From Alphaproteobacteria bacterium (GTDB lineage: Bacteria; Pseudomonadota; Alphaproteobacteria; Kiloniellales; DSM-21159), in the NCBI GenBank assembly GCA_030433005.1, contig JAUILQ010000008.1, positions 81,106 through 123,856 on the forward strand: a stretch of 42,751 nt of DNA, written 5' to 3'. This document shows, piece by piece, positions 7,579-17,799 of the stretch (position 1 is its first letter; the number at the start of each line of letters is the position of its first letter). The notes beneath the pieces are model-generated. The model was not told the DNA's origin, ran no database searches, and worked only from the letters and a program-made list of their open reading frames with translations. A program made the position numbers and the translations under genes.

Positions 7579-9906
7579 ATGACTGGCGCAGCCGGACTCT
7601 CGGCGGCACTACTGCAGCACGCGGAGCATGCGCCGTTCGACGAGGCACTCGAGCGCCTCCAGCTGTTTGCCGATTCGGGAGATTCGAAGCAAGCACCCTA
7701 CGCGGCCGTCCTGGTGGCTCGTGGCGACCTGACTAAAAAGCAGCTGCGCCGCCTTGAGAAGGCGGGTCCCCGTCTGCTGCCCGCCGACGAAGAGCTGTTG
7801 TTGCTCAAGCGCCTTGTCGATCGGGGACCGAATCAAGGTGAGCGCCTGGCGCGGCTAGCAGTGGTGGCCATGCGTTGCGATCACGCGTCGGTGCTCGAAT
7901 CGGCATGCGAGGCTCTGGCCATGCTGCCCTGCGGCTCAGGGCCGGAACTGGTGAGAGCGCTACGCGCGCTGGACAAGGCCGGAAGCGAACTTGGCTTAAA
8001 TGGGGGCAGCACCCTTCCGCTCTCGGTGCTCGATCGGCGCCGTGAGCTAGTACCGGAAGACGTAGAGTCCCGTCTGATCCGGCTACAATGGTTGCTCGTC
8101 GCAAACCGCTTGGAGCCAAAGGAGGCGACGTGCGAAACGATTGAGATCGGTAGGCTTCTTTCTTGCCATCGCCCGCCGTTCCAAACCGGTCTGAAAACAG
8201 TGAGGCGTCTACTTCAAGCTCAAATGCCGCAACTAGCTTGGCCAGTCGTCGATGCTCTGGCCGAGCACGAGAACGCGGATTCCGAAGTCCACGCGCGCGC
8301 TCTTGCGGTTGCGCGGGCGATGGAGGACCCAGAAGCCGTTGCGCGCAGTCTTGAACGCGCTGACCAGCGCTTGCCGGCCGACCGCAAGAGCGGCATTGCG
8401 GGTTTGCGTGCCCTGATGGCAGTCCACGATCTCCAGGGCGCGCTGGCGCGGGCCCGATCCCTGGTCGAGAGTAGGCCCGTGGACACAGAAGTACAGGCAG
8501 CGGCGGCCGATGTGATCTACCGCGCCGGCTGCTTTGCCGAGGCTGAAGTGCTCTATCAAGGCTTGGTGGAATCGCTTGGCTTGCTTGAGCACCGGCTACG
8601 TCAAACCGAGTGCTTGATGGAGCTGAGTCGCTGGGAGGAGGCAGAAAGAGCCTGCGGCACGGGTTGGGATGAGGAACCTGCCCTGCTGCGCTTGCAGGCT
8701 GCGCGCATTGCCCGTTTCCGCGGCGACTTTGAGAAGGCAGAGAGCCGGCTATCGCCTCTGCTTGAGGTGCCCCAGGTGGCCGTTGAGGCGCAGCGGTTGC
8801 TCGCCGAACTGCGCGAGTTGCAGGACCGGCCGGCTGAGGCATATGCGATCCGGCGAAAGCTTCTGGTCGGTGGCCGTGATCCAGCCGAGGAAGCCAACGA
8901 ACTTCGGTACCTTGGCTATCGGATTGGCTGCTTCACAGAAGCGCTGGCCGCCCATGCTGAGCGACGTGAGGCGGCAGAACTACGACGGCACGTGGGCACG
9001 GCTTGGCGGCCCGGACAGCCGCTTTGTCCGCCCGTAGTCTGTTTGGCGGAGGGCGGCATCGGCGACGAGATTCGCGACGCGCGATGGTACGGTCGGATTG
9101 CAAACGTCGGGTCGGCCTGCGCAACCGCGGACCCGCGGTTGGCGAGCCTCCTGCGCCGCTCCTTTCCCGGGCTAGAGGTCATGCCGCTCGAGCGAACAAG
9201 GCCACGACCGATGCCCGGCGTTGACCGGAGTTTGTCGCGACTTGCCGACGACACCACGCTGGCACGAGTTGCGGCGGCTGGCACCGCGCTCCTTAGCGGG
9301 GATCTTTTCTGGGCCGCGCATGCCGAGCCACAGCCGCCAGCAGGCGCCTATCTGGTGCCGAACCAGGCATTGCGATTACGCTGGCGAGAGCGGCTGCGTG
9401 CGCTAGGCGAGCGTCCCAAGGTCGGCGTGTTCTGGCGTAGCGGGTCTGTGACTTACCGGCGTGACGAGTTCTACACCCGGCTTGCCGACTGGAAGCCACT
9501 GATCGACAGTGTGGAGGCCGAGTGGATCGTGCTGCAGCACGATCTGGAGCCCGAAGAGATCGCTTCCGCGGGGCCGTCGGGCGCCGCCCTGCGATGTCTC
9601 GACGAGTTGGACCCGCGTAACGACATGGAAGGCTTGGCCGCCCTAATGGCCGAATTGGATGCCGTGGTCGGACCGGGCTCGGCGACTGCGGAGTTGGCCG
9701 GCGCGGTCGACGCACCGACGTTATTCCTGATGCCGCGGCGCGAGGCCTATTACGGCTGGCGCATCGCCGATCCCGACAGCGGCGCCGACCGCCTCTATAG
9801 TCGGACCCGCCACGTTGTCGCGGAGCGCCACTGTGACGGCGCATCCCTCTTCGCCCGAGCCGCTGTGATGCTCCCGAGGGTGTTGGCGTTGCGCGAGTTC
9901 GGCTAG
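7579..9906 (+). CDS. TPR-type helical repeat protein with C-terminal GT9-like domain
   Basis: This 775-residue protein is helical and Leu/Ala-rich over its first 450 residues, with the periodicity of TPR-like repeats (for example AEVLYQGLVESLG, AEERACGTGWDEEP-type pairs). The C-terminal third resembles glycosyltransferase family 9: CLAEGGIGDEIRDARW, then KVGVFWRSGS, and GPGSATAELAGAVDAPTLFL, the usual donor-side loop. TPR plus transferase proteins are common near glycan loci in proteobacteria. The chosen start ATG 7579 sits just after an AAGGAG run that is closer than usual; GTG 7525 is an in-frame alternative that would nearly touch the previous stop at 7521. Codon use is clearly less GC-biased than in the genes before 7521, suggesting a different history. 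Confidence 0.75.
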   Translation: MTGAAGLSAALLQHAEHAPFDEALERLQLFADSGDSKQAPYAAVLVARGDLTKKQLRRLEKAGPRLLPADEELLLLKRLVDRGPNQGERLARLAVVAMRCDHASVLESACEALAMLPCGSGPELVRALRALDKAGSELGLNGGSTLPLSVLDRRRELVPEDVESRLIRLQWLLVANRLEPKEATCETIEIGRLLSCHRPPFQTGLKTVRRLLQAQMPQLAWPVVDALAEHENADSEVHARALAVARAMEDPEAVARSLERADQRLPADRKSGIAGLRALMAVHDLQGALARARSLVESRPVDTEVQAAAADVIYRAGCFAEAEVLYQGLVESLGLLEHRLRQTECLMELSRWEEAERACGTGWDEEPALLRLQAARIARFRGDFEKAESRLSPLLEVPQVAVEAQRLLAELRELQDRPAEAYAIRRKLLVGGRDPAEEANELRYLGYRIGCFTEALAAHAERREAAELRRHVGTAWRPGQPLCPPVVCLAEGGIGDEIRDARWYGRIANVGSACATADPRLASLLRRSFPGLEVMPLERTRPRPMPGVDRSLSRLADDTTLARVAAAGTALLSGDLFWAAHAEPQPPAGAYLVPNQALRLRWRERLRALGERPKVGVFWRSGSVTYRRDEFYTRLADWKPLIDSVEAEWIVLQHDLEPEEIASAGPSGAALRCLDELDPRNDMEGLAALMAELDAVVGPGSATAELAGAVDAPTLFLMPRREAYYGWRIADPDSGADRLYSRTRHVVAERHCDGASLFARAAVMLPRVLALREFG

Positions 9907-10382
9907 TGCACGCAGATTTGAGGCCCAGCGGGACGCTGGTTGCTGCATGTTGCGGTCATTCGCTTGAATTACTTGAGAGTAGCATATCCGTCGGGGTAAC
10001 CATGGGGAGGACAGATGCAATTCGACCCCTTATCGGCCCAGCCTTGCGGGACCAGGGTTGCTCGTCCTGGCGGCAACGTCTTGGCTGGTCCGGGCTCGTC
10101 TTCTAAGGAGCCTGAACGTGTGACGAGCCAGCCTCCAACCGAACGTTTCGATGAGACGGCCCCGAAGCACGAGAAGTTGACACCAGCGGTCCTTCTCTAT
10201 AGCGGCTGGCCGGCGTTGGCGCGATTTCGAACGTTGCTAGGGTCATCCGGCGCCGTTGAGTGCGTTGAGAGTAATGACGTCTGAGAAGCCGTTTCAGAAT
10301 GCGGATTCCGCTCGGGGGTGCTGCGTGAAACACCCTGTGGATGGGGAAATGGAGGATCCGAGGCCGGATGGCGTGATCGAGC
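9907..10382. other. intergenic stretch without a convincing gene
   Basis: No open frame here has both a plausible start and protein-like composition. A weak hairpin (CCAGC/GCTGG) lies just after the stop at 9906. The right-hand part, from about 10270, may belong to the decayed insertion element whose transposase remnant follows, since it runs without a break into that frame, but I could not pair terminal repeats. Confidence 0.4.
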
Positions 10383-10740
10383 GGAAGACCAAACGGTCTC
10401 CGACTGATCTGATCGACGCGGAATGGGCGCGGATTGCCGTCGCTGCCGAAGCGTGGGCGCCGGTCGAGAGTGGGCCTGCGCGAGGTGGTGAATGCGATCC
10501 ATTGCATGACGCGCACGTTTGGCGGAGGGCGGATGTTACCCAAGGATTTTCCGCCCTGGCGAGGCGGTGTACTAGTGGTCTGACGGTTCGTGCGGCTGAT
10601 GGACCGCCCCGGCGCAGGGTGATCGAGCGGATCCTCGGCTGGATGATCCAATGGCGCGGCCTCGAGCGCGATTACGAGAACGCCTCGATCTCCGATGCCA
10701 TGATCCACGTCGCAGGGACATGTCCTGCTGCGCCAGATCA
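10383..10740 (+). pseudogene. decayed IS5-family transposase remnant
   Basis: Three fragments match the usual IS5-type transposase order but cannot be read together. KRSPTDLIDAEWARI (from about 10392) is the N-terminal SDLTDAEWA block. VGLREVVNAIHCMTRT followed by RMLPKDFPPW (from 10470) is in another frame. VIERILGWMIQWRGLERDYE and SDAMIHVA (about 10617-10712) is the C-terminal block, back in the first frame. The whole catalytic middle between PPW and VIER, normally more than 100 residues, is missing. At least one frameshift and one large deletion are therefore present, so no active enzyme is expected. Confidence 0.75.
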
Positions 10741-10876
10741 GCCATTGAGCGTGGTCTGGAAGAGACTCCTAGAGGAACACGGGTTTACGGGTGAGTGCTT
10801 CAGAGAAGAATGCATGCCGCCTCTGCAGCTGATTCGGTAGACGTGTGTCTCTTTGTTCAGAAAATGGAGTGAGGGC

Positions 10877-11458
10877 GTGCCCCTACGTGGCCGTATTCAA
10901 TTTGGAGCCCTGGCACTTCTGTCTGCGCTGCTAGCGTCGCCTTCAGTTGCTGCCGTCGACCGTTGTGAGCCCGCCTTGATCGGCTCTCGCGATGCGCAGG
11001 TAATAGGCTACACGACCGATCCTGGCGAGGTCGCGCCGGCGGTTCTGTACTCATCAATGCCACGCGCTACCGAGATCCGCTTCGGCAACACATCTGCCGA
11101 GGTCGAGATGGCGCAATGGCGAGACTATGCCAATCGTCTTCTACTGTTTGTCCCCGGCCTCCACAGGAATGCCCTTCGACTAGTCCATGTGCATAGGGTC
11201 TCCCGGTTCTGCACCGGCGTTAGGAATTCTGCGCTACCGTTGGCAAAGTTGCAGCCAAAGATCGGGTCGATCCCGAAGCCAAAGATTGTGATGCGGGCGT
11301 GGTCAACTGGATCGGGATCATTGGCATCCTCGTCAGGACCGATAACGATCAGGCCTGACTCGTTTGGAATGCCGGCATTGCTGACGAACGGCCCGAGCTG
11401 GCTCTTTTCGACGCTATCGTTGAGGTTGATGATCGTCGGCGGCTCGGCCTGCGCATAG
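10877..11458 (+). CDS. putative exported protein, likely 3'-truncated and read through
   Basis: GTG 10877 is preceded by GGAGTGAGG at a good distance. The first 31 residues form a convincing signal peptide (basic start, GALALLSALLA core, SPSVAA cleavage region). The next 75 residues look like a normal mature secreted domain with one Cys. From about 11125 to the TAG at 11456-11458 the frame runs antisense through the coding part of the secreted protein at 11125-11511, and the residues there look like a shadow translation. I infer that the real gene lost its 3' end in a rearrangement near 11130-11200. No family was recognised. Confidence 0.5.
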   Translation: MPLRGRIQFGALALLSALLASPSVAAVDRCEPALIGSRDAQVIGYTTDPGEVAPAVLYSSMPRATEIRFGNTSAEVEMAQWRDYANRLLLFVPGLHRNALRLVHVHRVSRFCTGVRNSALPLAKLQPKIGSIPKPKIVMRAWSTGSGSLASSSGPITIRPDSFGMPALLTNGPSWLFSTLSLRLMIVGGSACA

Positions 11459-11511
11459 GTGGTCGCTGGTGCGAGCAACAGGGAGGCGACAAAGGGAACC
11501 ATGAACCTCAT
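11125..11511 (-). CDS. small putative periplasmic or secreted protein of unknown function
   Basis: A 128-residue protein with a clear signal peptide: MRFMVPFVASLLLAPATTYAQA, cleaved probably after AQA. It is followed by a short acidic, Pro/Asn-containing mature part with two Cys residues (IFGCNF and ETLCTW). ATG 11511 has GAGG nine bases upstream. The last 20 residues are Arg-rich and atypical, and they overlap the end of the convergent gene at 10877-11458, so the C-terminus may also be altered. It lies downstream of the export permease on the same strand but is separated from it by about 185 bases. No function is proposed. Confidence 0.6.
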   Translation of the reverse strand: MRFMVPFVASLLLAPATTYAQAEPPTIINLNDSVEKSQLGPFVSNAGIPNESGLIVIGPDEDANDPDPVDHARITIFGFGIDPIFGCNFANGSAEFLTPVQNRETLCTWTSRRAFLWRPGTNSRRRLA

Positions 11512-11695
11512 AGCTTTAACCTCGCCTGCTCTTAGGTCTCTAGGAGAGGGAACGCTCTCGTCACCACTCCTGCCCGATTGGCCGGTGATTCGTCACCGTC
11601 AACACGGCAACTCACCCCAAAACAAGTCAGACGTAGTTACAACTGACGATATACTCTTTATCACGGAGTCAGTACGAAACGCGTCATAACTTGCA

Positions 11696-12547
11696 TCAGA
11701 TCTCGTCGGCGAGCAGTTTTTCGGCGCGCAGGAAGAACAAGACGCAACCCGCGACGGTTAGTAGTATCACGCCCGCGGACACGCAGGTAAAGAAAAAATC
11801 AAAGGTACCAACTCCAGTCAGTGACCAGCGTGAAAGCTCGACTACTTTTGCCATCGGGTTCAGCGAGTAAAGTATCCATCGAAAATCTTCTGGTATGAAG
11901 TTGACCGGGTAGAGAACCGGAGTCATGAACATAAAGAGTTGTGCGAAGTAGCGCACCGAGAAGACGATGTCTTTGGCGAACAGCGCGATGACGCTGCACA
12001 CCATGCCAATCGCCGTGCTGAACAGGTAGGCCATGAAAATTGCGACAGGGAAGCCGAGTAGGTTCCAGCCGATCTTCAGGTAGAGCAGTCCGTCTTGATA
12101 GAAGAAGTAGCCGACTGCGACCAGGAACATCACGAACACTACGGCCAGTTCCATCAGCGGCGGACCACTCGCCGACAGTGGCACTAGCAGCTTCGGGAAG
12201 TAGGTACGCCGCATGATGCCTTGCATCCACAGCATGGTGCGCGGCATGAACGTGACGTTCGACTGGAACATATTCCACGCGACCATGCCGCTGAAATAGA
12301 AGATGGCGTAAGGCAGCCCGTAACTATCCATTGGCACAACGAAGGTGAACACCAGAATCGCAAAGGTTGCTGGGATCAGCGGGCGTAGGATCAGCCACCA
12401 GAAGCCGAGCAACGTCGCCCGGAACTTCTTCATGGCAATCTCACGGAATAGGAAGGGCCAGAACGCGCGGTACTGCCAGAGGGCGGCGAGGGTAGCGAAG
12501 ATACCCTTTGGCCTCGCCTCGATGAGGATGGTGCTGTTTGCGCTCAT
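11696..12547 (-). CDS. wzm: ABC-2 type polysaccharide export permease (Wzm-like)
   Basis: A 283-residue integral membrane protein with a cytoplasmic N-terminal amphipathic segment (REIAMKKFRATLLGFWW) and about six membrane helices. These include LILRPLIPATFAILVFTFVV, MELAVVFVMFLVAVGYFF, FPVAIFMAYLFSTAIGMVCS and a C-terminal VILLTVAGCVLFFL. This is the pattern of Wzm/KpsM/TagG permeases that move complete lipid-linked glycans across the inner membrane. It is the last gene of the minus-strand run and the only permease in the window, so it probably forms a homodimer working with the two ATPases at 13726-15012 and 15009-16283. ATG 12547 gives the expected N-terminus; the ribosome binding site is weak. 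Confidence 0.9.
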   Translation of the reverse strand: MSANSTILIEARPKGIFATLAALWQYRAFWPFLFREIAMKKFRATLLGFWWLILRPLIPATFAILVFTFVVPMDSYGLPYAIFYFSGMVAWNMFQSNVTFMPRTMLWMQGIMRRTYFPKLLVPLSASGPPLMELAVVFVMFLVAVGYFFYQDGLLYLKIGWNLLGFPVAIFMAYLFSTAIGMVCSVIALFAKDIVFSVRYFAQLFMFMTPVLYPVNFIPEDFRWILYSLNPMAKVVELSRWSLTGVGTFDFFFTCVSAGVILLTVAGCVLFFLRAEKLLADEI

Positions 12548-12583
12548 GACGGGTTAGGGCATTCTCATTGCGGAGTCACATTT

Positions 12584-13725
12584 TCATTTGTACAGCTTAG
12601 CATGTCGATCGACCACCTTTACGAGGCTCTTGTGGAGGTCGCCTGCGCGCTTCTGGATGTAGTTGCGGGCCTCTTCTGATACGTCATGACTGCGGTCGCG
12701 CGCGCTACTGTCGACGCCGATCCGCGCGCCAAACGAGGAATCCGAGCGGATCGGTAGGCCGTTAAAGGTCGGCACCAGCATCGATTTGCGGTACTTGATG
12801 CCGAGGAATGCAGCAACCCGCCGCATCGCTGCCTCGGTGTCCTCGACCGTCTCCTCAAAGCCGAGCATTAGATAGCGACCTTCGTGTTCCTCTAGGTCAT
12901 CGCGCAGGCGGCTGTAGGATTCGTACCAGAGTTCGGCGGCCGCGGCCGGGTCGGCGTACTCGTGGGAGTGGCGACGCGCTGAGGCATACCAGCTGACCGG
13001 CTCACGTAGCACCGTGATCACCTTACCGTCAGGGTAGTCCGCGAAAAAAGCAGCAACGTTGCCTGGCTTACTCAACAGGCGCGCCGCGAAGCAGGACCAG
13101 TAGCGCACCGAGCGCGGCGACCGATAGAGGCCCTGGTAGTCAAGCCAGGAGTTGAAGTAGGAGGTTGCGTAGGCATCGAGAGCGTCGCGCTGGCTTTGGA
13201 ACGGCCGTGACGCAGCAAATTGCAGGAACAGCTGGCGCTGCAGCCCAAGGTCGAATATGAAGGGCAGCACCCGTTCGCGATAGTCCGGATCGAAGGCTGC
13301 CTCCGCCGCGCTCTGCTTTTGGTAGCCACGCTCCGCGTTCTCGACCGTGGGCCGCTCGAACAGGGCCTCGAACAGCGCCTCGACCGGCTGCGCGAGATCG
13401 AGGTTCGGCCAGAAGTACTTGTTCGGCCGCCCTATGTGCAGTTCGCCTGGATGGGCGTGCAGTTGTGGGTGGCCGTCGAGCAGCTGCGAGACGAGCGTGC
13501 CGCCGCACCGCTGGATCTGTGAGATCAGGACCAAGGGCTGGGATATCTCGACCGGGAAGCGCAGGCGGTGCCGCGCGATCACCTCGCGCACGTCGAAGGG
13601 ATCGACGGTCGTGCCCGACGGCTCGGCGCCGGGCATGAAGATGCCGCCATGTGGCGCTGTCGTCGAGTTCTTCTGGCCGGGGGCGGGGGGCAGGCGCTTC
13701 CCCGTGGCCATGGCGGTGGCTTTCA

Positions 13726-13726
<1 letters not shown>
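12584..13726 (-). CDS. PAPS-dependent sulfotransferase family protein
   Basis: A 380-residue protein. The 5'-phosphosulfate loop appears as LISQIQRCGGTLVSQLLDGHP near residue 65 (the usual pattern is QRSGTTLL...HP), and the 3'-phosphate-binding segment as VITVLREPVSWYASARRHS near residue 235. These are the two signatures of Sulfotransfer_1/3 enzymes. The first 45 residues are low-complexity. The GTG start overlaps the TAG stop of the upstream ATPase gene (TAGTG), with GGAGG seven bases before it, so translation is coupled. Its position between exporter genes suggests sulfation of the exported glycan before transport; the acceptor is unknown and the activity is inferred from motifs. Confidence 0.85.
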
Positions 13727-15008
<1,282 letters not shown>

Positions 15009-15012
<4 letters not shown>

Positions 15013-16283
15013 GCGGCTTGGTCCATCGTCTCGACGCGTGCGATCTCCCAGGGCAGCTGTACAGCGCTGATCGGGCCACCGCGGACACTCGTGCCCTGGT
15101 GTTGCCCGACCTCAAACTTGACGACACCATGCGCCTTGATGCCGTGGACCATCTCGGCGCTGTCAAGGCGGATTGCGATGGTCAGCTCATAGCGCCCCTC
15201 ATGCAGCAGATCTGCGCCGAACTCCACAGTGAAGCGGTAGCGATTAGGCGAGGTGACGTCGATCGGCCGCGGGAAGGCGCTGCGTAGCAGGGGCGCCTTC
15301 TCCTTCATCAAGATGATCGCCGGGTGGAAGGTGGTGCCGGCGCTGGTCGCCGCGACTTCGAACTCCAGAATCAGCATGCGCTGGGCATCGCGTCGCTCGG
15401 TCAGGTTGACCCGGGTTACTTCGACCAGCTCGTTGGCGGGCAAGATCTCGTCGATCTCCCAGGTGATATCGCGGTCCCCGCCGCTATGGTGGGTCAGGGC
15501 GTCGCCGCCCGGAGGTCCATCGTCAACGATACGCCCCCCGCGGAGGCGCACGATTCGCGTGGCGAGCCGCCGCACCAAGTCACGGTCGCCGAATGCCAGC
15601 AGCATCGTCGTGCCCTGGTCGCGCAACGCCAGCAGGCGCTCTACGCAACGTTGCTGGAAGCTTATGTCGCCAACAGCTAGGACGTCGTCGACGATCAGGA
15701 TGTCCGGGTTGCCGAGCAGCGCGATGCCCAGGCTGAGGCGCATACGCATACCGGTTGAGTAGGTGCGCACCGGCAGGTCCTCAAACCCCTCAAGCTGGCT
15801 GAACTCCATGACTTGGGCGAGGTAGCTCTCGAGTTCCTCGGCGTCGAGGCCCTTTAGCCGGCGCTGCATGTCGACGTTCTCGCGCGCTGTGAGGCGGTCG
15901 TCGAGGTTGGCACCGGGTTGAAGGAGACTGGATACGCGGCCGGACAGCTCGATCCGCCCCTCGGTCGGCTGCAAGGTGCCGGCAACGAGGCGGAGCAGGA
16001 CCGACTTGCCGGCGCCCGATGCTCCCTCGAGGCAGACAACCGCGCCCCGCTCGATCTCCAGGTTGATGTCATCGAGGACCTGACCGGCGATCGGCACAGT
16101 TCGTTGCACATTGTCCCTGTACCGTGGCTTCGGGTCGAAGCCAAGAATCCGCAAAAATATGTGCCAAGCGACCACCGCGTCGGTCGTGTGGAGATCGACC
16201 CGAGGGCCGAAGAAGCGACCAACAGCCTTAATGCGGATCAGCACGCCGTCGTCAGTCGGCTCAACAGATTCCAAACCCGTCAT
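15009..16283 (-). CDS. wzt: Wzt-like export ATPase B: intact signature, degenerate Walker B and H-loop
   Basis: A 424-residue paralogue of ATPase A with the same architecture: ATPase domain 1-260 and a C-terminal beta-rich domain ending about 424. The signature YSTGM (175-179) is canonical. Walker A is GASGAGKSV (87-95), with Val for the final Thr. Walker B is ILIVDDVLAVGD, with Asp200 in place of the catalytic Glu. The H-loop reads FGDRD, with Gly232 instead of His. Such changes are typical of the non-catalytic half of asymmetric ABC transporters. ATG 16283 overlaps the TGA of pseI (ATGA), indicating coupling; a TTG at 16292 is an alternative. Together with ATPase A it should form one competent and one degenerate nucleotide site. 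Confidence 0.9.
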
Positions 16284-17767
16284 TCCACCCAATCACCCCA
16301 CTGTATGCCGTCGCCCAGCGGGATTGCGCGGCGCGCACGTCGCCCCTCGATAGATGCCAGATGGCGGGGGTGCAGGCCCCGAGCCTGCTTGCCGGCGCGC
16401 AAAATAGCGATGTTGTCGTCTTCCATCAACGGCTCACCCTCCACAATGGTGCGGATCGCCTGAAGCCCGCGCTGGGCGTAGGCGGCCAGCTCCTCCTCAG
16501 CCGGTTGGACCGCCTTGACACCGGTGCCCAGCGTTTCGGAGGCAGCGCGCACGGCCTCGACCAGGCGCGCCAGCTCGCCAGGTGTGACTGCGAAGGGGTG
16601 GTCTGGGCCGGGCAGGCGGTTGTCGAGGGTGAAGTGCTTTTCGATAACGCGCGCTCCCAGGCTGACCGCGGCCGCGGGACCGACGACCGGGGCGCGGCTG
16701 TGGTCCGACAGGCCGACCGGCACGGCGAACATCCGAGCTAGCTCGGGCAACACTGCGAGGTTGAGTGCTGAAGCCGGCGAGGGGTACTTGGCCGTGCATT
16801 GCAGCAGGCAGAGCTCACCCCCGCCTTCGGCGCGAAAATGACCAACCGCCCAGGCGATGTCGTCGAGGGTGGCCGCGCCGGTCGACATCAGCGTCGGCTT
16901 GCCCGAGTGCGCCGCCGCCTCGATAAGCCTCGGATGACTGATTTCATAGGACGCGATCTTGTGCACCGGCACGTGCGGGTCGACCGCCTCGAAGTCCTCA
17001 AGCGAGAAAGCGGTACTCAAGAAGTCGATGCCGCGCGTCGCTGCGTGCTCGGCGAGCTTTGGTATCATATCGTGCGGCATCGCAAGGTCGTCGAAGATGT
17101 CTCGGATCGTTGCGGTGATGCCAATTGCCGATAGGTAGTCGCTTGATCCGGCGTTCTCGACGTAGATCGACTGTGGCTGGAAGGTCTGGAACTTCACGGC
17201 GTCGGCGCCGGCCTCGGCGGCGACGTCTATGAGCGCAAGGGCCATCGAGAGGTCGCGGTGCGGCGCTCCGAGGCGCCAGTTAGAACCGGCCTCGGCGATA
17301 ATGTAGACGCCGCCACGGCGCCAGAAAGTGGGGACCAATTCGAGCAAGTGTAGCTCCGGCGTCCCCGGCATTGCCGCGAATCCGGCGCCTCGTAGCGCAA
17401 CGGCGACCGCTTCCGAAGCCGGCGCCTGGGCAACCAGGCTATCGGCGGCGGATGATTCCCGTACTGTTGTGCACAGTGTCGATAGCAGGTCCGGCAGCTC
17501 CGGAACATTGGACTGAGCGAGCAACAGCGTAAGCTGGGCGCAGCGGCCCGAGAGCCCCTGCGGGTGGGGCACCAGGAACAGTTCGGCGGTGCCGGCGAGT
17601 CGGCCGTCGGCGACCAGCGTATAGCGCCGGTCGGGCCCGCACTCGCTGCGGCCCATCGGCGGCGGCGGGGCGAGCAACAGGGTGGTCTCCTGCACCGACG
17701 CGTGCAGCCCGAGGGCTGCGGCGATCGTCTGCGGATTCCCGGGAACCGCAATCGCGCGAACAGACAT
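16280..17767 (-). CDS. pseI: pseudaminic acid synthase (NeuB family) with N-terminal GNAT-like extension
   Basis: A 495-residue protein. Residues about 154-430 are a NeuB/PseI TIM barrel: IIAEAGSNW, DAVKFQTFQPQSIY, FLSTAFSLEDF, KIASYEISHP, LMSTGAATLDDI, LLQCTAKYPSP, VGLSDHS and VIEKHFTLDN. The last 60 residues match the antifreeze-like (SAF) lid. NeuB enzymes condense phosphoenolpyruvate with a 6-carbon amino sugar to make a nonulosonic acid. Residues 1-145 are additional to the usual 340-350-residue enzyme; RLAGTAELFLV and ALRGAGF resemble GNAT acyltransferase strands, but I see no intact acetyl-CoA pyrophosphate loop. ATG 17767 has GGAGGA six bases upstream; ATG 17803 would overlap the previous stop and is an alternative. 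Confidence 0.88.
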   Translation of the reverse strand: MSVRAIAVPGNPQTIAAALGLHASVQETTLLLAPPPPMGRSECGPDRRYTLVADGRLAGTAELFLVPHPQGLSGRCAQLTLLLAQSNVPELPDLLSTLCTTVRESSAADSLVAQAPASEAVAVALRGAGFAAMPGTPELHLLELVPTFWRRGGVYIIAEAGSNWRLGAPHRDLSMALALIDVAAEAGADAVKFQTFQPQSIYVENAGSSDYLSAIGITATIRDIFDDLAMPHDMIPKLAEHAATRGIDFLSTAFSLEDFEAVDPHVPVHKIASYEISHPRLIEAAAHSGKPTLMSTGAATLDDIAWAVGHFRAEGGGELCLLQCTAKYPSPASALNLAVLPELARMFAVPVGLSDHSRAPVVGPAAAVSLGARVIEKHFTLDNRLPGPDHPFAVTPGELARLVEAVRAASETLGTGVKAVQPAEEELAAYAQRGLQAIRTIVEGEPLMEDDNIAILRAGKQARGLHPRHLASIEGRRARRAIPLGDGIQWGDWVE

Positions 17768-17799
17768 AGCTTCCTCCGGACGACGCCCGCGGCGCCGTC

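Noticed and set aside
10256..10840. A 194-residue intact protein in this frame
   Set aside because: It joins two transposase fragments with out-of-frame sequence between them; the missing middle part lies partly in another frame, so it is a pseudogene.
16280..17767. Sialic acid (Neu5Ac) synthase NeuB
   Set aside because: The companion genes are PseB, PseC and PseG types and there is no NeuC- or NeuA-like pair, so a pseudaminic-type product fits better.
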